64,000 bases of DNA. Origin: Martelella endophytica. Its GTDB lineage: Bacteria > Pseudomonadota > Alphaproteobacteria > Rhizobiales > Rhizobiaceae. Below the pieces are notes generated by a model. The model was not told the DNA's origin. It saw only the letters and a list, made by a program, of their open reading frames with translations, and made no database searches. A program made the position numbers and the translations under genes. Positions 45,297-53,907 of the stretch are shown here, in pieces. Where the stretch lies: NCBI RefSeq assembly GCF_000960975.1, contig NZ_CP010803.1, positions 1,887,944-1,951,943 of the forward strand. Reading direction: 5' to 3'. How positions within the stretch are numbered: position 1 is the first letter of the stretch; each line of letters opens with the position of its first letter.

Positions 45297-46451
45297 TCAG
45301 CCCCGGTAGAGCAGCATCAGGAATGCCACGAAGATCAGGAAATGGACGGCACCCTGCAGAACATGGGTGCGCCCGCTCGAAAACGTCACGATCGAAACTG
45401 TGAAGATCAGGATCAGCATCATGACGTCGATGCCGGCGAGCCCGAGCACCAGATCGAGGCCGAGTGCGCTCGACAAGGCAAGCATGATCGGTACGGTCAG
45501 GCCGATCGTCGCCAGCACCGAGCCGAGGAAGATGTTGACCGATTGCTGCAGCCGGTTGGCGAGCGCCGCCTTGACGCCGCCAATCCCCTCCGGTGTCGTC
45601 ACCAGAATGGCCATCATGACACCACCGATCGCGACCGGCATATGCAATGTCTCGATGATGTAGTCGACCGGCTTGGCGAGCGTCTCGACCAGGAAGACGA
45701 TCGGCGCAATGTAGCAGACGAGGAGCAGAAGGCTGATGCCGACTGGATAGGGCGAAGCCTCCGTCTCCTCGTGAAGTTCCTCGGCATCGCCTTCAACCTG
45801 GGGAAGCGAGAAGAAGGTGCGGTGACGGCCAGTCTGGATCAGCAGGAAGATGATGTAGAGGCCGGCGGCCATCAGCCCGACCATGGCCTTCTGAAGCGCG
45901 CTCAGCGTCGGGCCTTCGGATGAGCGGCTAAAGTCCGGCAGCACGAGACTGAAGACGGCGAGCGGTATGATGACGCCGAGATAGGCGTTCGCGCCCTGCA
46001 GATTGAAGCTCAGCTCCTTGTGGCGGAAGGCACCCAGCAGCAGCGAAATCCCCACCATGCCGCCCATGATGATCATCACCACCGAAAACAGCGTGTCGCG
46101 TACCAGCGCCGGATTGTTCTCGCCGTGCAGCATCACCGCTGTGATGCTCAGGACCTCGATGCCGGTGATGGAGAGCGTCAGCACCAGCGTGCCGAAGGGT
46201 TCCCCAAGCCGGCTCGACAGCGCCTCCGCGTGCCGCACCACGCCTATGGCAGTGGCGAGGATGATGATGAAGAGCCAGGAAAGAACGGCGACAAGCTTGA
46301 ACGGATTGGCGAAGCCGGTGGTGAGCGGGTGTTCGAACAGGAGGACGAGAAGACAACTCAGGAGAGCCGCACCCAGAACCTTTTCGCGCCTGAGAAAGGC
46401 GACGAGCGGAGACTGCGGTTTCGCTGTCGTCGCGGTGCTGCCGGTATTCAC
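45297..46451 (-). CDS. chaA: Calcium/cation:proton antiporter, ChaA type (CaCA family)
   Basis: 384 residues with about 11 hydrophobic helices. The two internal CaCA alpha repeats are visible: GEPFGTLVLTLSITGIEVLSI (about residues 80-105) and TTPEGIGGVKAALANRLQQSVNIFLGSVLATIGLTVP (in the C-terminal half). It would export Ca2+ (or Na+/K+ in ChaA) in exchange for protons across the inner membrane. No ATG fits: I chose GTG at 46451 with AGGAG 8 nt upstream; a GTG at 46481 lies farther out. Downstream is the ligand-gated channel gene, 26 nt away; upstream are tamB and tamA. Confidence 0.88.
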   Translation of the reverse strand: MNTGSTATTAKPQSPLVAFLRREKVLGAALLSCLLVLLFEHPLTTGFANPFKLVAVLSWLFIIILATAIGVVRHAEALSSRLGEPFGTLVLTLSITGIEVLSITAVMLHGENNPALVRDTLFSVVMIIMGGMVGISLLLGAFRHKELSFNLQGANAYLGVIIPLAVFSLVLPDFSRSSEGPTLSALQKAMVGLMAAGLYIIFLLIQTGRHRTFFSLPQVEGDAEELHEETEASPYPVGISLLLLVCYIAPIVFLVETLAKPVDYIIETLHMPVAIGGVMMAILVTTPEGIGGVKAALANRLQQSVNIFLGSVLATIGLTVPIMLALSSALGLDLVLGLAGIDVMMLILIFTVSIVTFSSGRTHVLQGAVHFLIFVAFLMLLYRG

Positions 46452-46562
46452 GCTGTCACTCCTGCCATGCCGAGGGGGCACTTATCGATTGCCACTTTCT
46501 CGCCATGTTTTCAACCCGGCGGTGCAGCGCTTGCGATCGGCAGTGTGAGAGAGCGAACTACT

Positions 46563-49500
46563 CTAGTATTCCCGTTCGTAGAAGATGCCGCCCGAGGTTT
46601 CACCGCGGGAACCGGCCGATCCCTTGAGGATGAAGTTTCGGCCGATGTCGATGTTGATATTGGCCTGCGTGCCGGTGTCGCGGCTCTGTTCGACCTCGAC
46701 ATAGGTGTTGTTGTTCAGATACTTGCCGACGCTGACCGAGGTATTGCCGGCATCGTCGGTGCTGAGGTCGAGGTTGTCGATGCCGAGCGCATTGCGCACC
46801 GCTGAGAACAGCGACTGGTCGGTGCCGCCGGTCAGCTGCAGCACGGCGTCTGCAAGCTGGGCAATCTGCAGCGCAGACAGTCTTGAGGACGACTGGTTGA
46901 ACAGGAGCTGGGCGAGGATCTCGTCCTGCGGCAGCGGCGGTGTCGAGCTCAGTTGAACCTGCGGATCGCTGGCAACACCCTCAAGCGTTATCGAAATCGC
47001 GGTGGAGCCCGCCGAGGTCTGGGCCTGCAGGTCGATGATCGGCACGAGGGCACCACCGAAGGTGATGCGGCCGCGCGAGAAATCGAGACGGCGGTTGAGC
47101 AGGGAAAGTCGGCCGCGGATCAGGTCGAAGCCGCCGGAGACAACCGGATTCTGAGTGGTTCCGGCGACGCGGATCGAGCCGCCGAGTTCGGCATCAACGC
47201 CGCGTCCACGCACGAAGATGGCATTCGGCGCGTCGATGGTGATGTCGAGCGCGATCGATGAGCGTGCCCCTGTCGTCTCCTGCGGCGCAAGGGCCTTGGC
47301 CTGTGCGAGGACGGCCGCCGAGGCGTTCTCATGAACGATGTTGATGTCCGAAATCGAGGCCGGAAGCCGTTCGGGAATGGTGATCGCCGTCCTGCCGAGC
47401 GCCAGCCGGCCGGAAAGCCGTGGCGAGCCGAGGACGGGACCGTCCAGCGATAGCGTGCCGTTGACGGTTGTCGACAGCAGCGTACCGTCATTGATCACGG
47501 CATTGTCGGCGACGACCTGCAGCGCGGCGGGAAAATCGCCGGTGATGCCGACATTGCCCTTGATCGTTATCGTACCGCCACCGCTCAGACGGCCGGTGAT
47601 ACCGTCGATCGTCACCCGGTCGCCGGCAAGCGCGACCCGGCCCCTGATGTCATTCAACGTAATGCCGCGGCGGATATCGGTCAGAGAGGTGATGTTGACG
47701 TCGACGCCGCCGGAAAGTTGCGGGCTTTTCGCACTGCCGCCCACGGTGATGTCGCCGGTAGCGCTTCCGGAGAGCACGAAACCGGCGTTGGCGGCGGCGG
47801 CGGAGACCATGCTGAGCGGCAGCTGGCCTCTGACGGCGAGGTCAAGCGGCATGTTGCCGGTGAGGCCGACCGAGCCGTTGGCGGTAACGGTCATGCCGCT
47901 GCCGTTGTTCATCGTCGCGTCGGTGGTCACCTGGTTGCCGTCATAGCGGCCACTGGCCGAAAGCGTGAAAGAAGGGCCGCCGAGTTGACGGTTCTGGGCA
48001 AGGTTGCCGTTGTTCCAGGTCAGGTCGTAGTCGGCCGCGGGATTTGCGAGCGAGCCACTGGTCCTGACCGTGCCGGAGACCGTGCCTTCCGCGCCGAGCG
48101 ACGGCACGAACAGGTTGGCCACCGCGGCGGAGACGCCGTTGATGTCGATCGCAAGGTTCAGCGTGTTGCCGACACTGCCGCTGGCGCTGACCGTGCCGCC
48201 ACCGATGCCGAGCCGGATATTGCTGAGGTTTGCCGTGCCGTTGGCGATGGAAACGTGGCCGGGCTGGGCGAGCCTCAGGTCGACGGCCATCGGCGAGCCG
48301 GAGAGCCGCTGCAGGTCGATCTCGATCGTATCACCACGGGTCACCACCGCTTCGGCCTCGATGGGCTTGTCCTGGTAGCGGGCGGCGAGGTCGAAGGTCG
48401 TGGAATTGCCATCGTTGCGGGCGGTCAGCGCGATGTTGGAAACGCTCTGGCCGCTGGCATTCAGCGTGCCGACGGCGATCTTGCCGCTCGCCTTGAGTTC
48501 GGCGATATCGGCAACCGTGACGTCGGCATCGAGGTTCTCGGCACTCACCGTCGCAAAGCCGAGGCGATCGCTGCTGGCATCAAGCGAAAGTCCCAGCTTG
48601 CCGCCATCATTGTCGAGCTCGACCCGGCCCTTGAGGCTGCCGGAGGCCTGCTGTCCTGCAAGGCCGGCAAGAAGCTTCAGATCGGGAAAGTCAAAACTGA
48701 TGCCGCCGGCGGGCAGGAACTCGCCGTTGAGCGTCAGGTCGCCGGAAAGCGTATTGGCACCGACCTTGCCGTCGATCCCGGAGATTGCGATTGCGCCATC
48801 GCTGGAAGCGACGTCGGCTGCGAGCGTCAGCGGCTGGCCCGCATAGTTGCCGCTTGCCGAAAGCGTGGCCTCGGGCGCTGCCATATCCGCCTTGCCGGAC
48901 AGAGTCAGCACGAAATTCTCGAGCGTCTCGCCGGTGATCTGCAGGGCGTCTGCGGTCACCTTCGCATCGATATCGGGCTTGGTGACATCGCCTTTTGCGT
49001 CGAGCGAAAGCTCTGCCTTGCCGGAGACCTGGGGCGCAAGCCGCGCAAGATCGGCGACCACCGCCTTCAGGGAAGCGTCGAGGCTGCCATCGGAAAGCGC
49101 GACATCACCGGATGCGTTGACGAGGTCGTTTTCGACCTCAAGGCCGGAGAGCGAGATGGCACCGCCGGCGGCGAGCGCGAAATCGCTCTCGACCCGTGTC
49201 GTGCCGGAGATCATGTTGGCGGCGGCCGTCGGCAGGGCGTCTGGTGCCAGGAACAGTTTGGCATGCCCGTTCAGGCCGCCATCGGCGGTGTCGTAGGCAA
49301 GGTCGACGGTTCCGCCGATGGCGCCGCTTTCGAGCGTCGCCTTGTCCAGCGTGATCTGCGATCCCGCAAGCGTCACCGGTGCCTTGATCGTCACCGGAGC
49401 CCGGACGAAGGGGCTGATCGCCTCGTTGTCGAGGACGATGCCGCCGACCGAAAGCGTCGTGTCGAGCGTGCCGCTGCGCTCCGTGATGTTGAAGCCGGTT

Positions 49501-50732
49501 CCCTTGACGTCGAGCGCCACGTCGCTGACATCGGCCTGCGGCACGGTGAGGCGCGCGAGTTTGGCGGAGGCGGTGATGTCGGCATTTTGCGCATCGCCGG
49601 AAAGCGTCACCGCGGCGCTGGTCATCGCGAGCGAAAGCTGATCCTCGCCAAGCGGCCAGGCGAATGGCACCGGCTCATCGGTTGCGGCCAGCGTTGCCGT
49701 GAGGTCGTTGGTGCCCTTCGGGTCGTAGGCACCGGAGGCCTGAAGCGAGAAGCCGCCGGTCGTGACCGTACCGCGGTTGATGGCGACGCGACCCGAGGGG
49801 GCGAGCGTCGCCGAGACGTCGAGATTGGTCGTGCCTTCGACCAGCGAGCGGAAATCTTCGGGCGCAAGCGGCGCGAACTGCCCGCTGCCCGACAGCGCCA
49901 CGGTGCGATTGCCATCGGCATCAAGCTGGTGGTCGATATCGATGGTCCCGAGCGTGTCGCCGGAAAGGGCCGCGGTCAGCGTTCCGGACCAGTCCGACAG
50001 GGGACCGTTGCCGTCGAGCTTGATGTTGAGCGCCGGTGCACCGGGAAGCTTGATGAGGGTGGCGACGATCCCGCCCTCCGGCTCGTTGACCTCGGCGGAA
50101 ATGTCCATGCGGTTGTCGGCCGGTGCGTAGTCAACCGTTGCCTTCACATAGGTATTGGGCCGTGCGCGATGCGTGGCATCGAGCGCCACGGAGATCCTGT
50201 CCTTGACCGCATCGACATGTCCCTCGGCCGAAAGCGGATAGTCCTCGCCGAGGACCGGCGCGCCGATGTCGATCGCCGGGAAGCCGAAATGCGAGATCTC
50301 GATGCCGATCGGCAGTGAGAACGGGCCGCTCTCTTTCGTCGCCGTATCCGCCTTTTCGGGGCCCGGGGCAGGCAGACGCTTCATTTCGATCGATTGGGCC
50401 GTCAGGTTCTCTGCCGAGAACTTGCCGCTGAAAAGCGCCAGCGGCGACCAGTCGAGCACGATGTCCTGAACATCCACATAGGGGCCTTCGCTATCGGAGA
50501 CCGTCACCGATTCGACGGTAAAATACCCTGTCAGCGGGGCGCTGACCCGGCCGACATGAACCGCGAAATCGGGCGATGCGATGCGCTTGGTGACCTGCTG
50601 AACCGCGAAATTGGCACCGAAGCCGGTATAGCCGACCAGCACGAACGCAACCACCGCAACAAGGACCAGCACGCCGAGAAGAACGGCGATCAGGCGAAGT
50701 GCAAAGAGCAGTGGTGCGGTGACGTATTTCAT
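46563..50732 (-). CDS. tamB: Translocation and assembly module protein TamB
   Basis: 1389 residues. One N-terminal membrane anchor (about 7-31: LFALRLIAVLLGVLVLVAVVAFVLVGYTG). A very long, repetitive beta-strand body of S/G/D/A-rich segments (the AsmA/TamB beta-taco fold) follows, then the C-terminal TamB/DUF490 domain (from ~1050; GRVALAGDRVTIDGITGRLSGGGTITIKGN, with NALGIDNLDLSTDD near the end and the C-terminal YEREY). TamB spans the periplasm, works with TamA, and is linked to outer-membrane protein insertion and phospholipid transport. Its partner tamA lies upstream, but 392 nt away, because a miniature element occupies the gap. Initiation context is weak (GAG before ATG). Confidence 0.93.
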   Translation of the reverse strand: MKYVTAPLLFALRLIAVLLGVLVLVAVVAFVLVGYTGFGANFAVQQVTKRIASPDFAVHVGRVSAPLTGYFTVESVTVSDSEGPYVDVQDIVLDWSPLALFSGKFSAENLTAQSIEMKRLPAPGPEKADTATKESGPFSLPIGIEISHFGFPAIDIGAPVLGEDYPLSAEGHVDAVKDRISVALDATHRARPNTYVKATVDYAPADNRMDISAEVNEPEGGIVATLIKLPGAPALNIKLDGNGPLSDWSGTLTAALSGDTLGTIDIDHQLDADGNRTVALSGSGQFAPLAPEDFRSLVEGTTNLDVSATLAPSGRVAINRGTVTTGGFSLQASGAYDPKGTNDLTATLAATDEPVPFAWPLGEDQLSLAMTSAAVTLSGDAQNADITASAKLARLTVPQADVSDVALDVKGTGFNITERSGTLDTTLSVGGIVLDNEAISPFVRAPVTIKAPVTLAGSQITLDKATLESGAIGGTVDLAYDTADGGLNGHAKLFLAPDALPTAAANMISGTTRVESDFALAAGGAISLSGLEVENDLVNASGDVALSDGSLDASLKAVVADLARLAPQVSGKAELSLDAKGDVTKPDIDAKVTADALQITGETLENFVLTLSGKADMAAPEATLSASGNYAGQPLTLAADVASSDGAIAISGIDGKVGANTLSGDLTLNGEFLPAGGISFDFPDLKLLAGLAGQQASGSLKGRVELDNDGGKLGLSLDASSDRLGFATVSAENLDADVTVADIAELKASGKIAVGTLNASGQSVSNIALTARNDGNSTTFDLAARYQDKPIEAEAVVTRGDTIEIDLQRLSGSPMAVDLRLAQPGHVSIANGTANLSNIRLGIGGGTVSASGSVGNTLNLAIDINGVSAAVANLFVPSLGAEGTVSGTVRTSGSLANPAADYDLTWNNGNLAQNRQLGGPSFTLSASGRYDGNQVTTDATMNNGSGMTVTANGSVGLTGNMPLDLAVRGQLPLSMVSAAAANAGFVLSGSATGDITVGGSAKSPQLSGGVDVNITSLTDIRRGITLNDIRGRVALAGDRVTIDGITGRLSGGGTITIKGNVGITGDFPAALQVVADNAVINDGTLLSTTVNGTLSLDGPVLGSPRLSGRLALGRTAITIPERLPASISDINIVHENASAAVLAQAKALAPQETTGARSSIALDITIDAPNAIFVRGRGVDAELGGSIRVAGTTQNPVVSGGFDLIRGRLSLLNRRLDFSRGRITFGGALVPIIDLQAQTSAGSTAISITLEGVASDPQVQLSSTPPLPQDEILAQLLFNQSSSRLSALQIAQLADAVLQLTGGTDQSLFSAVRNALGIDNLDLSTDDAGNTSVSVGKYLNNNTYVEVEQSRDTGTQANINIDIGRNFILKGSAGSRGETSGGIFYEREY

Positions 50733-51124
50733 CTCGACTTAAATGTCCCTGTCAGTGTGCTGGTTCCGGCGCGGCCGCATCTTTTCATGAAAGGCATGAA
50801 AATGCCCTTAAATTCAAGGTCATTTGATGACGATGCTGTGAGTCGCGAGGATTGCTAGAGCCCTTCAGGCTTAAATGGAAGCGTCCTGCGGCAAGGAATT
50901 TGCGCCAGGACCAAGGGCTTTGGCGCAGGGCATAGCCGTAGCTATGTCCAAGCCGAAGACCGCCGGCAATGGCGCAAATTCATGCCGCCCATCGGGTTTG
51001 CCGAAACCGGCCCTCCACTTTGTCGAAACCCTTCGCCATAGCTATGGCTATGCCGCGCGGGCTTCTTCGCGTGGAATGACCGGTTTGGGCAAACAGGACG
51101 GATTCCATTTAAGCCTGAAGGGCT
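50733..51124. other. tamA-tamB intergenic region containing a miniature element
   Basis: 392 nt between two genes of one operon, most of it the inverted-repeat element at 50855-51128. The ~120 nt left before tamB carries a GAAAGGCATGAAAATGCCCTT stretch but no gene. Confidence 0.7.
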
Positions 51125-51128
51125 CTAG
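50855..51128. mobile_element. 274-bp MITE-like element with perfect 26-bp inverted ends
   Basis: Left end 50855-50880 and right end 51103-51128 are exact reverse complements over 26 bp (left begins CTAGAGCCCTTCAGGCTTAA). The outer CTAG at both ends could be a 4-bp target duplication, as made by IS5-group transposases, leaving 22-bp inverted repeats. A second inner dyad (GGCATAGCCGTAGCTATG near 50931 and CATAGCTATGGCTATGCC near 51036) lies inside. No transposase or other gene. The right end contains the tamA stop (51125-51127). Non-autonomous element; its source IS is not in the window. Confidence 0.75.
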
Positions 51129-53053
51129 AACGCCTGGCCGATACCGGCGTAGATGCCGTAGCGCTCGCCGTTCGGGTAACGATCGAGGGGAACGGCGACA
51201 TCGAGGCGGATCGGGCCGAAGCTCGTCAGGTAACGCACACCGATACCGGCGCTGGCGCGAATGTCACCGAAATCCGGGAATGCGTCGGAGGACACGTCGG
51301 CCGCATCGACGAAAGGTACAATCTGGACGTTCTTGGTGACGCCGATTCGCGCTTCCACCGAAGCCTCAACATAGGAGCGGCCGCCAGTCTCGTCGCCATT
51401 CGCGTTCAGCGGCGAGATCGTCTTGTAGCCATAGCCGCGCACGCTGCCGCCACCGCCCGAATAGAAGCGGTCCGTTGCCGGAATGTCCTTCAGGCTGTCG
51501 CCGCCGACGATCGTGCCGACGCCGAGCCTGCCGGCAAGCACGAAGCGGTCATCGGCACCCGCGGCGAAATAGGTCGAGGCGATCGCGTCGAACGAGGAGT
51601 AGAACGTGTCGCCGAGGAAGTCATAGGTGGGCTGGGCGGTGGTGATGAGGTAGAGCCCCTCGGTCGGGTTCAGCGCATCGTTGCGGCTGTCGCGATCAAA
51701 GGCGACCGGAACGGAGAAGGTGAGGTAGTCCTCGGTGCCGAAGGCGTCCTCGATGTTGGCGTAGCGGGTCTCAACGCCACCGGTGATCGTGTTGTAGTCA
51801 CCCTGCTCATAGCTGTAGGTCACCGCGGCAGCGACGGACTTGGCATTGTAGGGATCGGGGTTTTCCGCCGCCGTCAGCAGGCTGGCTGTCAGTGTGCCCG
51901 AAGGCAGGAACAGGCCGGGCCGTGTGAAGGTAATGCCGCCGGCGAAATCGAGATCGTCAAAGCCCGATGCTTCGCCGATTCGGGCGACGCTTCCCTCGAT
52001 CTTCAGCCCTTCGGCGTGGCCGAACAGGTTGCGATGGCCCCAATAGCCCTCGAGCCCGGCGCCGTCGATCGATGAGATTGTCGCGCCGACACCGAAATAG
52101 CGGAACTTGCCGTCCTTGACGTTGATCGTGGTTGGCAGCTGTCCGTTGTCGTCGAGCGCATCGCCGGTGTTGATGACGACGGAATCGAAGGTGTTCAGCT
52201 TGCGCAGCCGGTTTGCGGCCTCGTTCAGTTCTTCCGGGGAGTAGCGTTGCCCGGCCTTCAGCCGCGAGTAATGGCGGATGAAATCCGGATCGACGGCCTC
52301 CGAACCCTTGATCGCTACCGGGCCGAGATCGGCAATCGGCCCAGCCATCGCGCCGATGATGACGTCGATCGTGGCGTTGTCGTGGTTGGCGATCACCTCC
52401 CGCTGGGTGATTTCTGCGAAGGGATGGCCCTCGTTCTTGAGGTCGTTGACGATGGCGTTGGCCGCCGACAGGATGGTGGTCGAATAGGCCGGCGTGCCGG
52501 TGACGAGGTCATATTTCGCCGGGTCGAATTGCGCCGCATCGCCTTGAAGATCGATCCTGGCAAAGTTGAAGAGCGGGCCTGCCTTGACGTTGACGGTGAC
52601 CGGAACCGGATTGACGCGGTCGAAATTCGGAAGGCCGACAATGTCGGTGATCGGTCTGCCTTCGATGTAGATATCGACGAGGCCGCCGTAATAGGCTCTT
52701 TCGTAGAGCGAGCCGACAAGGATCTGCAGGTCGTCGCGCGCCTTGACGAGAAGGCCGAGATCGCCATCGACCGGCTGGTCCTGGCCGGAGACGAGTTCGG
52801 AGCGTCTGCGCAGGAACCCTTCAAGGTCGCTGTCGCCGCCGGTCAGCGTGAAATTGACGGTGTAGCGGACGGGGTCCTGAACCGTGTCTACCTCTGCGTC
52901 TCGCTCGCCCCAGAGGTGGATGCCGAACAGGCTGAAGGCCGCGGCTTTCTCCGCGGAGAGGCCGACACAGGCAAAAAGGCTGACGGCAAGCAGCAGTCCC
53001 GGTTTGACCGGAACGGCTATGCCGGGGAACAGCCTCGTGAACGCATGTGCCAT
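51125..53053 (-). CDS. tamA: Outer-membrane assembly protein TamA (Omp85 family)
   Basis: 642 residues. A signal peptide ends near AAAFS (about residue 40). POTRA domains follow (about 45-340: VNFTLTGGDSDLEGFLRRRSEL; LGPVAIKGSEAVDPDFIRHYSRLKAGQRYSPEELNEAANRLRKL). The Omp85 16-strand barrel (about 345-642) ends with RLDVAVPLDRYPNGERYGIYAGIGQAF, a C-terminal Phe as usual for outer-membrane barrels. RGYGYKTI (VRGY motif) supports the Omp85 family. With TamB it forms the translocation and assembly module. No clear ribosome site before ATG 53053. The stop codon lies inside the inverted end of the 274-bp element. Confidence 0.94.
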   Translation of the reverse strand: MAHAFTRLFPGIAVPVKPGLLLAVSLFACVGLSAEKAAAFSLFGIHLWGERDAEVDTVQDPVRYTVNFTLTGGDSDLEGFLRRRSELVSGQDQPVDGDLGLLVKARDDLQILVGSLYERAYYGGLVDIYIEGRPITDIVGLPNFDRVNPVPVTVNVKAGPLFNFARIDLQGDAAQFDPAKYDLVTGTPAYSTTILSAANAIVNDLKNEGHPFAEITQREVIANHDNATIDVIIGAMAGPIADLGPVAIKGSEAVDPDFIRHYSRLKAGQRYSPEELNEAANRLRKLNTFDSVVINTGDALDDNGQLPTTINVKDGKFRYFGVGATISSIDGAGLEGYWGHRNLFGHAEGLKIEGSVARIGEASGFDDLDFAGGITFTRPGLFLPSGTLTASLLTAAENPDPYNAKSVAAAVTYSYEQGDYNTITGGVETRYANIEDAFGTEDYLTFSVPVAFDRDSRNDALNPTEGLYLITTAQPTYDFLGDTFYSSFDAIASTYFAAGADDRFVLAGRLGVGTIVGGDSLKDIPATDRFYSGGGGSVRGYGYKTISPLNANGDETGGRSYVEASVEARIGVTKNVQIVPFVDAADVSSDAFPDFGDIRASAGIGVRYLTSFGPIRLDVAVPLDRYPNGERYGIYAGIGQAF

Positions 53054-53135
53054 AGAAAACTCAGATAATACTGCTGGTTAGAGTCACTCTGGTATAAACT
53101 ATCATAGAATGCCTTTCGGGCCCGCGCCAAAAAGC

Positions 53136-53189
53136 AAAACCCGCCAACAGCGTTAACCAAATCTTTCGGTCTCGCTGCTGGCGGGTTTT
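53136..53189 (-). terminator. Stem-loop terminator upstream of tamA, after the small lipoprotein gene
   Basis: Seventeen-bp arms AAAACCCGCCAACAGCG and CGCTGCTGGCGGGTTTT (one mismatch) with a 20-nt loop; a T run sits on each side. On the minus strand it ends transcription from the glycine-zipper gene before tamA. Confidence 0.75.
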
Positions 53190-53270
53190 TCAATACGTGT
53201 TTCGGCGAGCCCGGTAAAGACCGCAGGGCGGCTCGGGCTGCCGACGCGCCGCCTCAGCGGCGCGCTTCAA

Positions 53271-53549
53271 TCAACGGTAGCCGGGCGGGCAGGTGTCGGT
53301 GTATTCGCGGCCGTAGCGGTCACGATAATAGCACTTGTTGTTGCCCTCGGCGGCACGGCCGATCAGGGCGCCGGCGGCGGTGCCGACAGCTGCGCCGACG
53401 AGTGCGCCACCCAGGCCGCCACCATCAATGGCGGTGCCGACGAGCGCGCCGGTGCCGGCGCCGATCGCTGCACCTTCCTGTGTGGGTGTGCAGGCCGTGG
53501 CAGCGAGCGCCGAAACGCCAATCAGAAATCCAGCAAGAATCTTTTTCAT
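53271..53549 (-). CDS. Small glycine-zipper (2TM) lipoprotein-like protein
   Basis: 92 residues. The N-terminus MKKILAGFLIGVSALAATAC resembles a lipoprotein signal (Cys20 after ATA, an imperfect lipobox). A glycine-zipper run (AAIGAGTGALVGTAIDGGGLGG, then GAAVGTAAGALIGRA) forms a paired helical hairpin. A short CYYRDRYGREYTDTCP tail may form a disulphide. Envelope-located glycine-zipper proteins of this size are common and of uncertain role. I chose ATG at 53549 over the longer in-frame start at 53561. Confidence 0.85.
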   Translation of the reverse strand: MKKILAGFLIGVSALAATACTPTQEGAAIGAGTGALVGTAIDGGGLGGALVGAAVGTAAGALIGRAAEGNNKCYYRDRYGREYTDTCPPGYR

Positions 53550-53907
53550 AATATCCCTCACTCAGGTTGTCATAAGGTCTTGTTGTGGCTGGATGCTTCG
53601 TGTCTGCCGAAGGCTTTCCGGCCAAGGCCACCTCCACAACGTCATACAAGAATAGGGCGCAGGGAGGAAGAAAAAAGCGGCAACATGATATTTGCAAAAA
53701 AAACCTTAAAAACAGCCAAAGCGATGGCGGATTTGACACCGATCAAGTTTTAAGGCTTGCGGTTGCGTGTAAAAGCAGTTTGGAATAATTCAAACAAGGG
53801 CCAATTGACGCATGCGCGGGTTTTGGGGGCTCTGCGCCTTGACGTTGTTCAAACTTCGTCAAATTTTAAAGGAAACAAAAATGGCCTTGCGGTGGAGCAT
53901 CTGAGTG
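53550..53907. other. Divergent intergenic region upstream of hemA
   Basis: 358 nt between the lipoprotein and hemA starts, noticeably more AT-rich than its surroundings (A runs around 53668-53712). It holds two TTGAC-type -35-like hexamers (near 53803 and 53839) and the FNR-like box at 53839-53852. No gene was recognised. Confidence 0.6.
53839..53852 (+). promoter_or_regulatory. FNR/FixK-like anaerobox upstream of hemA
   Basis: TTGACGTTGTTCAA has the TTGA-N6-TCAA symmetry of FNR/FixK sites (consensus TTGAT-N4-ATCAA), 56 nt before the hemA ATG. It is overlapped by a wider dyad TTGACG (53839-53844)/CGTCAA (53857-53862). FNR/FixK control of hemA is known in several alphaproteobacteria; here it is a prediction. 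Confidence 0.5.

Noticed and set aside
47718..50318. 866-residue open frame on the plus strand inside tamB
   Set aside because: Antisense to a well-supported tamB gene; its composition is Arg/Gly-rich shadow coding typical of GC-rich DNA, with no family motifs.
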